Positions 17,833-25,616 of a stretch of 60,715 nt of DNA are shown here, piece after piece (positions within the stretch are counted from its first letter, which is position 1; each line of letters opens with the position of its first letter). The position numbers were made by a program, and so were the translations under genes. The notes below the pieces were generated by a model that was given only the letters and a program-made list of their open reading frames with translations, did no database searches and had not been told where the DNA came from. This DNA comes from Verrucomicrobiota bacterium (GTDB lineage Bacteria; Verrucomicrobiota; Verrucomicrobiia; Limisphaerales; JACDHS01), in the NCBI GenBank assembly GCA_013820875.1, contig JACDHS010000010.1, forward strand, positions 1 to 60,715. Direction: 5' to 3'.

Positions 17833-18549
17833 TTACGATGGGGGATTTGCGATTGACGATTTGGGGATGCGGCGGATCCAGCGAGGGGCGTGTCGTTCGC
17901 CGATCGGACGACCGAAGCCGATGGGTGCATCCTCCATGGTGTCGGCTCCGGATTCGGAAGGAGCGACTTCCAGCACATGATCGAATTGTTGCAGCGATTC
18001 ATTCCCGGTGTAACCGGTGCAAATGAGCAATCCACGCCAGACATTCTCCCGCGTGCCGACAGCCCCGGCCAGCAAGGGTGTGGCAGGCAGGCAGGATTTG
18101 CGTCCCAGCCAGACGCCCCAGCGAGGGTTGCGCAATCCGGAGGCAACTTCTTCCAGCAACGCGGCCGGTCCCTCGATCAACACACCGAAACGGGCGTCGA
18201 GGAGGTAGTGGCGATAGGTTTGAACCGTCGCGTCCTTGTCCACTTTCCCGCTGGCACGACGAATCCCTGTGACCGTGTGGTAATCCTCCATGCGATGGAT
18301 TGGAAGTTCCTTTCCCCGAAAATCCCCGCGAGGCAAGGTCATGGTGGTCATGCGCAATACCGCGAAACGGGCGAGTTGGCTCGCTTCATTTTCAGCGTGT
18401 TTATCAATCCCCACAGCAGCAGCGATCAAACCAAGCACCCCGCTGCGGGTCGGGTGGAGCGCGGTGGTGCGCCGTTCGAAACGGGAAGCATAGCCCCATG
18501 ATTGCATGGGACCATCGAGCAATAATGCGAGGCAGGCTTCAGATGACAT
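17833..18549 (-). CDS. cas5: Cascade subunit Cas5e (CasD)
   Basis: Cascade subunit that caps the 5-prime handle of the crRNA. From ATG 18549 the product is 238 aa and begins MSSEACLALLLDGPMQSWG, the conserved Cas5 start with the LxGPMQSWG motif. A glycine-rich loop GVWLGRKSCLPATPLLAG is near the middle. The start codon overlaps the cas7 stop in an 11-base ATG...TGA arrangement; a longer frame from 18588 would add 13 residues not found in the family. It lies between cas7 and cas1. Confidence 0.93.
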   Translation of the reverse strand: MSSEACLALLLDGPMQSWGYASRFERRTTALHPTRSGVLGLIAAAVGIDKHAENEASQLARFAVLRMTTMTLPRGDFRGKELPIHRMEDYHTVTGIRRASGKVDKDATVQTYRHYLLDARFGVLIEGPAALLEEVASGLRNPRWGVWLGRKSCLPATPLLAGAVGTRENVWRGLLICTGYTGNESLQQFDHVLEVAPSESGADTMEDAPIGFGRPIGERHAPRWIRRIPKSSIANPPS

Positions 18550-19603
18550 GTTTGGTGAGCGCCTCACAAAAGGCTTTGAGGTTGACATCCGGGATGGCGA
18601 CTTCGGTATCGCAAGCGATGTCCCAGGTCGTCTTCATGGCTTCGTGATGTTGCTTCATTTTGGCAACGGATTCATCCAGGAGGCCTGCCTTGGGGCGAAC
18701 CGGTTCTTCGAAGGCGTTGATCAGTTGTACCGGTTGCCCGGCTGATTTGTAGATACCAAGCACGTAGCTGGGACGGGTGTTCGCGTTCATGGAATTCCTG
18801 CGAGCGCCGGGAACTGCTTCCAGGGTGGCACGGATGAATGATTCGACCACCTGGCGGAGTTCTTCCGGGGAAAGTTTTCCGAGATGGTCGTCGTCCGCCA
18901 GGAGATCGAGGTTCAGGGCGGCGTAACGATAATAGACCGCAGAAGAGAATTCCAACGTCCCGATCATGCCTGCGCCAGCATCGTCCCCTTTGGGTTTGCA
19001 ATCATCCACGGCGGAAAAGAAATCGAGGTCGTTATCGGCTTTGTGTGTGGACAAGGCGTGGCTGAACATGGCAGCACCCTCCAACGTGAGCGAAGGGAGG
19101 CTGGCAACCATGCGACCAAACAAAGCGATGTCCGCGCCATCGAGCAACCCGGCGTTTTTGCAGAACTTATCGAGGTTTTTTTCGTAGTCTTTGGATTTGG
19201 GATTGGCCTTCAGCAGTTCAGCAACCTGTTGAGCGATGGAATCAATTTCGGAAGGGGCAAGAAATGTAAGAGTGCCGACCTTGCTGTCGTCCGACTTGTC
19301 GAGTTTGGCGAGTTTGTCCGCAATATTTTTGGCGTGATCCCCGGCGACTTTCTCATCACTCACACCATGTTTCTTGAGGGCTTCTGCCAAAGGAGCGACA
19401 ATCAGTTTGGTGCGTTGTCCGCCAAACCGGGCACAAGGAAGATTGTCCTGTCCAAATTCGCGGATGGCTCGCTTAAACGACTGGCTGGAGATGCGAGCCC
19501 GGTTGATGCCGCCGAAAACAGCGGACTTGGGTGATCCCACATCATCGCGGTTCAGGCACGAGACAGGGAAGGATTGAAGAATGTGCAGTTCGATCAGTTT
19601 CAT
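18539..19603 (-). CDS. cas7: Cascade backbone subunit Cas7e (CasC)
   Basis: Forms the helical backbone of Cascade along the crRNA, normally in six copies. The 354-aa protein opens with MKLIELHILQSFPVSCLNRD and NRARISSQSFKRAIR, the family's hallmark N-terminus; E. coli CasC has 363 aa. Other recognisable parts are MFSHALSTHKADNDLDFFSAVDD and the C-terminal GAGMIGTLEFSSAVYYRYA region. It is separated from cas6e by about 39 bases, the largest gap in the operon, so an internal ribosome entry or processing point may lie there. Confidence 0.96.
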   Translation of the reverse strand: MKLIELHILQSFPVSCLNRDDVGSPKSAVFGGINRARISSQSFKRAIREFGQDNLPCARFGGQRTKLIVAPLAEALKKHGVSDEKVAGDHAKNIADKLAKLDKSDDSKVGTLTFLAPSEIDSIAQQVAELLKANPKSKDYEKNLDKFCKNAGLLDGADIALFGRMVASLPSLTLEGAAMFSHALSTHKADNDLDFFSAVDDCKPKGDDAGAGMIGTLEFSSAVYYRYAALNLDLLADDDHLGKLSPEELRQVVESFIRATLEAVPGARRNSMNANTRPSYVLGIYKSAGQPVQLINAFEEPVRPKAGLLDESVAKMKQHHEAMKTTWDIACDTEVAIPDVNLKAFCEALTKHVI

Positions 19604-19642
19604 TTTTATTCTGTATTTTGATGGTTTTGTTTTTGAGAGCTT

Positions 19643-20317
19643 TTACAAAGGAGACAAAGCGAGGAGTCCGAATCCGAACGCCTTTGCGGAACCGATGCCA
19701 AGCGCGACGGTGGCGCGTAATTGCACCGGGTTGTTGACAGTCAACTCGCCTGAAAAATCAACGGCAGTGTGAGTGCCGTGCGCGCCGGCTTTGTGGAAAT
19801 ATTCACGGCCACGCGGCACTATGCGGAGTGAATCGGGGTTGATGCTGAACCCTCCGGCCTCTGCTTTGCGCTGCATCCAGGCAACGAGATCCTCACGGCT
19901 GGTGAGTGGAACCCGCTGTCCATTCTTCTTGCGCGAACCATCCGGATTCGTCACGCGCATCTTCCTGGTGGGATTCGCCAGCACGCTGAAGCGGTAATGT
20001 TCACGCGCAAAGAAATCGTCGGGAATTGCTTTCGAGCCGAAGCAATCTGTGGGGCACCAATCAGGTTTGGAAGGGGTGGAGCGGGAAACAATCAACACGC
20101 GGAACGCCTCTTCTTTGCGATCCACCCGGATCAGGAAATCGCGTGTTTGCCCATCGCGCCCGCCGAATGCCTGCCAGACGCGTTGATGCCAATCGTAAGT
20201 GTCACGAATGCGAAGGAGCCGAACAGCATCCTCGTAGTCAACGAGGATTTGGGTGAGATGAAGCGTTGAGGCATCAACGCCGGCTACCGCCGAGGGAGTC
20301 AGTGTGTTCATGCTCAT
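19643..20317 (-). CDS. cas6e: CRISPR RNA endonuclease Cas6e (CasE)
   Basis: Cuts the pre-crRNA at the base of the repeat hairpin and stays bound to it. The 224-aa product ends with the glycine-rich loop GIGSAKAFGFGLLAL typical of Cas6e, and the N-terminal YDWHQRVWQAFGG carries the likely catalytic His44. Its start overlaps the cse2 stop by four bases. Its position between cse2 and cas7, not after cas5 as in E. coli, is noteworthy. The palindromic repeat (CCCCAC...GTGGGG) is a suitable substrate. Confidence 0.93.
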   Translation of the reverse strand: MSMNTLTPSAVAGVDASTLHLTQILVDYEDAVRLLRIRDTYDWHQRVWQAFGGRDGQTRDFLIRVDRKEEAFRVLIVSRSTPSKPDWCPTDCFGSKAIPDDFFAREHYRFSVLANPTRKMRVTNPDGSRKKNGQRVPLTSREDLVAWMQRKAEAGGFSINPDSLRIVPRGREYFHKAGAHGTHTAVDFSGELTVNNPVQLRATVALGIGSAKAFGFGLLALSPL

Positions 20318-20862
20318 GCGACCTGTTTGTTAAGTTGTTCAATGGCGCTGTCATTCAAACCTGCATGCCAAAAGGATCTGGCCCAACGGACGCGAATATC
20401 ATCGGCGTACCACGGCCAATTCCATAGATCGGCAAAGAGGCTTTCGTAATTCACTCCTGAGCCTTTGCTGGAGGCAAGGCGAACCCAGGCACGGAGTTGG
20501 CCCACCACATCGTCGCGAGTGCCGCAGGCGATGAGGCGGCGAAAACGTTTTTCGTAACTGTCCGGCAACGTTCCATCCGATGAGTCTGCGAGTGCGATTT
20601 GGCGGCAGGTATCGCCGAAGTTCCTTCCGTTGGATTCTTCGGGATGCGTGGCGAAGAGCGCGGCAACATCTACGAAGACCGATTCGCCCGGTTGACCGAT
20701 GTCTCCCCCGATGCCAGCCACGACGGGCCAGGCATCCATGACGGTGGAGGATGAGAGACCACGGCGGAGCGCGGCCATTTTGCCCCGGTCATCGCGGAGG
20801 CGGCGCAGGGCGCCGACGAAGGTCGCGGCGCGATCCTTCGGAGATGATTTGTTGTTGCTCAT
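20314..20862 (-). CDS. cse2: Cascade small subunit Cse2 (CasB)
   Basis: Small helical subunit, normally two copies along the belly of Cascade, which stabilises the R-loop. The 182-aa protein contains RGKMAALRRGLSSSTVMDAW and a final RVRWARSFWHAG segment typical of the family; E. coli CasB has 160 aa. It overlaps cse1 and cas6e by four bases each, indicating a tightly coupled operon. Confidence 0.92.
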   Translation of the reverse strand: MSNNKSSPKDRAATFVGALRRLRDDRGKMAALRRGLSSSTVMDAWPVVAGIGGDIGQPGESVFVDVAALFATHPEESNGRNFGDTCRQIALADSSDGTLPDSYEKRFRRLIACGTRDDVVGQLRAWVRLASSKGSGVNYESLFADLWNWPWYADDIRVRWARSFWHAGLNDSAIEQLNKQVA

Positions 20863-22340
20863 GATTTTTTTCTGGCGGGTTTAGCTGTCTTTGGTGTGAA
20901 CGAGAGTCGGCGCAATCCGAGTGCGAACGCCTGGATCTGGCGCGGGGTCTGGCGGGGGCAAACCTGCTCGTAAGCGTCGCGGGCGGCTTGTTGAGCGGTG
21001 CGGCCCCAATCAGATCCGGGGAGTTGGTCAGGCGGAGTATGCTGTTTGGCAATAGCGAACAGGGCGGAAAGGTTTTGCTCAATGCGCGTCCAGAAGTGTT
21101 GGCGGGCGGCATCGTAAGAAGGAGATGCCACTTTCAATTCGCTGGCATAGGCTTTGACCGCCTGGATGAGAATGCCTTCGATCTCCTCTGCATAGCGAAC
21201 GCCTCCTTCGTATGCCATTCGCCCGAGATCGGTCAGCATTCCAGCGGGGAGGGAATAACTGGCTTCAACGAGGTCTTCGATTTTAGCTTTGTCAGTGACC
21301 AAAGCGCCCAGCCATAGGGCCGTGTCCTGTTCATCGCGCAGATTACAAAGGGAAAGCGGTCCCGAGATTTGGTCCGCCGCTGCACGACGTTTAACCGCAA
21401 CAGCGTGGAGTTGACGCCAAAAGCTGCGGCCAGTGGAAGCCGGGAGCACACCCAACTCATCATCCTTTCTTTTCACGATGGTGGCGGTTGGTTCGCGAAA
21501 CGCCGGAAAGATCGGATAGTCGAGCCCGTTGGAGAGAATGATGGAAACGCCATCGTCGTTCAGACGAACAGCCCGACTCACCGGCACTAATCTTCCGAGA
21601 TAGGTTTGCGTGGCGTTTTTCACTGCGGGGGCATCTTCAATCTGTGCGACCGGCATTTCCCAAATCGGTTTTCCCCAGCCGTTTCCAGGCAAATCTTGAA
21701 TGAGGTCTTTGGTAACTAAATTCAAACGAAGGGTTTGGCGGAGAGTTGAACCAAGAATGAATGTGTGAATCATGCTGGAGGGAGTGCATGGAGCGTGATT
21801 GCTCGAACCTTTGCCGGGCGTCTCCTTGCCGTTCCAACGAGCCACTCCAATACGACCACCGGGAGAGAAGCATTGGAACGTCAATAAATTCAACGCAGCC
21901 CGTGCGTAAACCAGCAGTCGTTGTTCTCCCGCGCGATTGTCGAACAGGGTAGAGTTGTTTCCGGTAGCGAGCGCAAGATCGAGTTTAGTGGCGGGATTTC
22001 CTTCGTCAGAATCTTTGCCTGGTTGAAGCATCGGAAGTTGCAGGAATCTTGACTCTTTGCCAAACAATTCAAATGCGCAGTGCCACTTTGCGAGGTAATC
22101 ACGAACACTGGGCTGGATCTGTGGTTCGCACGTTTCCCATGCATCAGAATCCGCTGGTCCGTCGAGCGCCGCTTGAGTGATACAGAGCAAAAGGCGCATG
22201 AGAGCGATTCGCTCGTGCGGTTTCACGGCGAGGTCACGAATCTCATGCGCATTCGCAAAGAGATCGCTCAAGCTGAACAGGTCGCGCGTGCCATTTTCCC
22301 GCAGCGCGGGAATCCATGGTTCAATAGTCAAATTCATCAT
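20859..22340 (-). CDS. cse1: Cascade large subunit Cse1 (CasA)
   Basis: Large Cascade subunit that recognises the PAM and recruits Cas3. The open frame extends to 22736, but the extra 132 codons are Trp/Cys/Arg-rich and lie antiphase within cas3. The true start is one of the adjacent ATGs at 22340 and 22337, giving MNLTIEPWIPAL, the conserved Cse1 beginning. The resulting 492-493 aa fits the family (E. coli 502). ARAALNLLTFQCFSPGGRIG and the four-helix C-terminal part (EEIEGILIQAVKAY, FWTRIEQNL) are recognisable. The start overlaps the end of cas3 by about 20 bases. Confidence 0.94.
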   Translation of the reverse strand: MMNLTIEPWIPALRENGTRDLFSLSDLFANAHEIRDLAVKPHERIALMRLLLCITQAALDGPADSDAWETCEPQIQPSVRDYLAKWHCAFELFGKESRFLQLPMLQPGKDSDEGNPATKLDLALATGNNSTLFDNRAGEQRLLVYARAALNLLTFQCFSPGGRIGVARWNGKETPGKGSSNHAPCTPSSMIHTFILGSTLRQTLRLNLVTKDLIQDLPGNGWGKPIWEMPVAQIEDAPAVKNATQTYLGRLVPVSRAVRLNDDGVSIILSNGLDYPIFPAFREPTATIVKRKDDELGVLPASTGRSFWRQLHAVAVKRRAAADQISGPLSLCNLRDEQDTALWLGALVTDKAKIEDLVEASYSLPAGMLTDLGRMAYEGGVRYAEEIEGILIQAVKAYASELKVASPSYDAARQHFWTRIEQNLSALFAIAKQHTPPDQLPGSDWGRTAQQAARDAYEQVCPRQTPRQIQAFALGLRRLSFTPKTAKPARKKS

Positions 22341-24924
22341 CGTCGTCGTCGATCCGTTTAGGAGTTGGTTTGGGTGGGCGTTCCGCAAAGACGCCCTGGT
22401 GTTGGTGGTAAAAAATGTCAGAAGGGATTTCGCCAAAGCTGCACCGGCCATCGTCCTGCACGCAAGCAAACGTTGCACGAGCGTGCAGATGTTCGGTGAG
22501 CCATCGCGGATGCGGCGCATCGCCAGGCACCATCCAGCGCGGCATTCGCACCATCCAGCGATGCAGAAAGCGGGCGGCGTTCCGTCGCCACTCGAATTGA
22601 GATACGGTGATGGAGGTTTCATCCAGTGCTTGCAGCACCCAGCCTTCCGCTTGCTGCTGAAGGGACGCGATGAGTACCACATCCACGGTGGGCTGCCCTT
22701 TCCGGCGGGTAAGCGCCTTGTCATCCTCCACGTCAACCATGGGAAGTCCGAAGACCCGCATCACAGCTTCGGCGTTTCCTTGCAGCGTTTGCTTTTCCTT
22801 CTCCAACTCTTCGTGCAGTTCGCGCCAGATGGCTGGCTCGTTTGCGGACGGCTCCGCATACGTGGCTTCGAGAAGCGGGCGAATTTCCCCAGGAAGCTGC
22901 AAGGTGCTGCGCCCGGCAACGACCGAGGCGGCACGCAACAACACATACGGCGCGTAAACCCGTGCGCTACGGCCAAGGGCCTTCTTTAAACCGGGCAGCG
23001 TTGAGGCATGTTGCCAGTCCGGCAAACGGATCCAGAATTCCGGTGTGTCCGTGGCGCGGATGGGGCGTTCATGCCGCCAGAGACGTCCCATGCGTTGCAG
23101 GAGCATATCGGTGGGAGCGAGATCGGAGACGATGAAATCCAGGTCAATATCAACGCTTTGTTCAACTACTTGCGTGGCGATGAGAATACTGCCCGGACCA
23201 TCCTGTGGACGTTCTTTTCCCAATCGTTCGAGCCAATATTCCTCAAGCTTTTCACGATGGGCGAAGGGGAATCGACTGTGCAGCAGTCCAATCTCAACGG
23301 CGCTTTCGCGCATCGAATTACGCACATTACGGAATGCTTCCTGCGCTTCGATCACAGTGTTGCGAATCCAGAGCACATGCTGGCCCGATTCGGCGCGTTC
23401 AACGAGAGCTTCGATGGTTTCATGCTCGGTGATGGTCTCGGCCCGCATTGTGATTGTTTTTGACTGGTTCCATTCCGGACAGAGATGGCGAACCGACTGG
23501 CTGGCATCGGATACTGTGACCAGTGGGTAGTGATCCGGTGCGTTACCTTCAGGGACACCGGCTGCGGCGAGCAATTCGGATCGACGAGCGGCGGTTAACG
23601 TCGCACTGAGAATGATGACCGAACAACCGAGGTTGATCAGTTCGCGAACGAGTGCCGTGACCAACGTGCCGGTGTAAACGTCGTAGGAATGGATTTCATC
23701 CAGTATGACGACTTTTCCCGCGAGTGCGAAACGCCGGACAAAGAAATGTTTGATGACAACGATTCCTTGAAGCGCCTGATCAATCGTGCCAACTCCGTAA
23801 GGAGCAAGAAGCGCCTGCTTGGAGGAGGCAAACCATGAACGTCCTTCCCGAATGTGTCCCGCCAGTTCACCGTCTGTATCCGTGTCATCTGCCGAAGAAT
23901 GAAGGCGCAGATCAAAGTCATCTTCCAGCCATGCGTTCCCATGGGCGAGACGCAACCGGGCGGAATCAGCAAGGGTGTTGTGCAGAAACCGCCTGATGCG
24001 CTGGTGAATCCTGTTGCTTGTCACCTGGGTTGGAAGCGCGAAGTAAATTCCATGATGTTGCCCGCTGGCGATCAGCAACTGTGCGGCGTGCAGTGCGGCC
24101 TCCGTTTTGCCGCATCCCATCGGGCCTTCAATCAGAATCAGCCGGGAAGTAGCGGCAACCTCTGCAACGGCAGCTTGCAGGGGATTCGCCGAAAAGAGAC
24201 TGGACGACTCGGAAGCAAACGCCTCGGAGAAGGTTGTGTTGCGAAGCGTCCCACCGGGCCAGCCAATCTCTTGGAGAGCGGCAAGGGCCAGTCGTCGGCT
24301 CTGTTCCAGTGGAACGCCTTTCACGGGTGAAAAGAATGTTTCGTTCGAACCAATCCAGTCTGCAACGGTGATTAACCCGGCGAAAAGCCAAAGGTCAGAG
24401 TGATATAGACCATAACGTGTATCTGGCGCAGCAACCGGAAGAGGGCCGAAACATTCAATCAGTTCTTCAGTGGTGCGTTTGCGGTTCTCTTCGGCCCACG
24501 CAAATTGGAACTCGGTATTCGACAATGAAGCGTTTCTGCCTTTGACCCTTCCATGGTGAGATCCGGCAGCAACTGCCCACAGTTGTGCTCCGCGAGGTTT
24601 GAGAAGTTTTTGCAGGAACACCTGGCTGATCAAGGCGTGATCCGACAACTGCCGGTGTGAGGAAGCAAACGGAGCTTCTTCCAAAACTTGTGAGTCGAGA
24701 TTGCTTGTGTTGACCCACGAGGCGCACTTCGCTTGGAAACCCAGGGTAATCTTTCCGATGTCATGCAACGCGGCGAGAGTGATCACTCCTTCCGGCAGCA
24801 TCCGTTTTACATTCTCCGGAAGGGCACTCGCTAAAGCCCCGGCCACAGCCCCAACATTCAAGCAATGATCCCGAACGGAAATGCCCGGTGTTCCATCGTC
24901 CTGTGTCTTGGCCCAAAAATTCAT
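22321..24924 (-). CDS. cas3: CRISPR nuclease-helicase Cas3, type I-E
   Basis: Degrades target DNA after Cascade binding. The 867-aa protein has an N-terminal HD nuclease domain with His20 and the His54-Asp55 pair in LAALHDIGK. A superfamily 2 helicase follows, with Walker A EGPMGCGKTEAAL (about residue 266), DEIH box VVILDEIHSYD (about 408), motif III SATLTAARR and motif VI QRMGRLWRHERP (about 615). Both domains are on one chain and no key motif is missing, so interference should be possible. It is the first gene of the cas operon and is preceded by about 690 bp without genes, where the operon promoter must lie. Confidence 0.96.
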   Translation of the reverse strand: MNFWAKTQDDGTPGISVRDHCLNVGAVAGALASALPENVKRMLPEGVITLAALHDIGKITLGFQAKCASWVNTSNLDSQVLEEAPFASSHRQLSDHALISQVFLQKLLKPRGAQLWAVAAGSHHGRVKGRNASLSNTEFQFAWAEENRKRTTEELIECFGPLPVAAPDTRYGLYHSDLWLFAGLITVADWIGSNETFFSPVKGVPLEQSRRLALAALQEIGWPGGTLRNTTFSEAFASESSSLFSANPLQAAVAEVAATSRLILIEGPMGCGKTEAALHAAQLLIASGQHHGIYFALPTQVTSNRIHQRIRRFLHNTLADSARLRLAHGNAWLEDDFDLRLHSSADDTDTDGELAGHIREGRSWFASSKQALLAPYGVGTIDQALQGIVVIKHFFVRRFALAGKVVILDEIHSYDVYTGTLVTALVRELINLGCSVIILSATLTAARRSELLAAAGVPEGNAPDHYPLVTVSDASQSVRHLCPEWNQSKTITMRAETITEHETIEALVERAESGQHVLWIRNTVIEAQEAFRNVRNSMRESAVEIGLLHSRFPFAHREKLEEYWLERLGKERPQDGPGSILIATQVVEQSVDIDLDFIVSDLAPTDMLLQRMGRLWRHERPIRATDTPEFWIRLPDWQHASTLPGLKKALGRSARVYAPYVLLRAASVVAGRSTLQLPGEIRPLLEATYAEPSANEPAIWRELHEELEKEKQTLQGNAEAVMRVFGLPMVDVEDDKALTRRKGQPTVDVVLIASLQQQAEGWVLQALDETSITVSQFEWRRNAARFLHRWMVRMPRWMVPGDAPHPRWLTEHLHARATFACVQDDGRCSFGEIPSDIFYHQHQGVFAERPPKPTPKRIDDDDDEFDY

Positions 24925-25080
24925 GTAATGCTGTTGTTCCCCATGGAAATACTGATGCCTGAAACAGGAGTTATGGAGAACGTTGACAATCTATTCAACT
25001 GGATTGTTTTCAAAGATTCGATTTGGGGCGCATCTCACTTTCTTGCAAGTCTCAGTTGTTAATCCGAACTGGAATATCAT
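24925..25080 (-). promoter_or_regulatory. Probable cas operon promoter region
   Basis: This is the gene-free DNA directly upstream of cas3. On the minus strand, TTGAAT and CATAAC are separated by 17 bases in the sequence before cas3, a plausible but weak promoter. A short imperfect palindrome, CAATC...GATTG, overlaps the -35 position and could be an operator. The outer part includes a 30-base element, TTTGGGGCGCATCTCA..., that recurs at 55265. Confidence 0.35.
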
Positions 25081-25083
25081 GGG

Positions 25084-25131
25084 CGGTGGGGCGTTGCATA
25101 ACAGCGCAAGGCGGTTCGTCGCAGTTCAAGT
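25084..25131 (+). repeat. Diverged REP-like element
   Basis: Shares CGGTGGGG, an internal GCATAAC stretch and GGCGGTTCGTCG with the element at 12415-12457 and is in the same orientation. The hairpin arms have drifted. Confidence 0.55.
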
Positions 25132-25140
25132 TCTGGTTTG

Positions 25141-25297
25141 TTGACCCCTAACCTTTGCCTTCCGTAATTCCTCGCCAACTCGGCACGTGCGTGTTCCTAC
25201 TTCAAAGCTGATGACAACCGGCCATAAATTCCCAAACAACAACACGCACGCACCAAACGTCACGACGAATTGCGGAAGGCAGAAGTCAGGGTTTTGA
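25141..25297. mobile_element. MITE-like long hairpin upstream of cas3
   Basis: Imperfect terminal inverted repeats: CCTTTGCCTTCCGTAATTCC near 25151 pairs with GAATTGCGGAAGGCAGAAG near 25267, and inner arms GTGCGTGTT and AACACGCAC also pair. It has no coding capacity. Its AAGGCAGAAGTCAGGG end is shared with the hairpin at 13281-13441, so both flanks of the CRISPR-Cas island carry related elements. Confidence 0.6.
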
Positions 25298-25310
25298 CAA
25301 AACAGAACAA

Positions 25311-25353
25311 ATTGGCCGACGAACCGCTCACGCGGTTACGCAAAACCCCACCG
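25311..25353 (-). repeat. REP-like palindromic element, right copy
   Basis: Reverse complement of the 12415-12457 element with 3 mismatches in 43 bases. It places a near-perfect inverted repeat on each side of the CRISPR-Cas island, about 12.9 kb apart. Confidence 0.75.
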
Positions 25354-25489
25354 GGGTTTGGATTAGGCTGGCGCCTCTGCACCATCTCCAAAAGCTCTCT
25401 CCACAACTTCGCCTGTTTCCGGATCTTTCGCGTCCTGCTGTTCGGGGGCAGACCGGCTTGTTCGATATGTGCCAAGTGCAACTGCTACC

Positions 25490-25561
25490 GTAATTCTTTA
25501 AAGCAAAAGGCGGCCTCAAAAAAAAGGCCGCCTTTCTGTTTTCCAGCGAAGGAACTCGGGA
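25490..25561 (+). repeat. Right copy of about 70-bp direct repeat flanking the CRISPR-Cas island
   Basis: Counterpart of 12301-12368 in the same orientation, including GTAATT, AGCAAAAGGCGGCCT, the stem, TTTCCAGCGAAGGAA and TCGGGA. The loop is longer (eight A) and a few bases differ. Similarity outside the hairpin shows a common origin, not just convergent terminators. Confidence 0.8.
25506..25535 (-). terminator. Rho-independent terminator after the Gld-type operon
   Basis: Inverted repeat AAAGGCGGCCT / AGGCCGCCTTT around an A-rich loop. It lies about 80 bases beyond the stop of the DUF4340-like gene. Read on the minus strand the stem is followed by TTTGCTTT, so it can end that operon; in the other direction it is followed by CTGTTTT. 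Confidence 0.75.
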
Positions 25562-25616
25562 CTGGAAAGTCCCGCTAACTGGCAGGCTTTCCAGTCTGCC
25601 ACTACATCAACTGGAG

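Noticed and set aside
22341-22736. N-terminal extension of Cse1 by 132 residues
   Set aside because: Composition is Trp/Cys/Arg-rich and unlike the family, and the region is coding for cas3 in another frame. MNLTIEPWIPAL is the conserved start.
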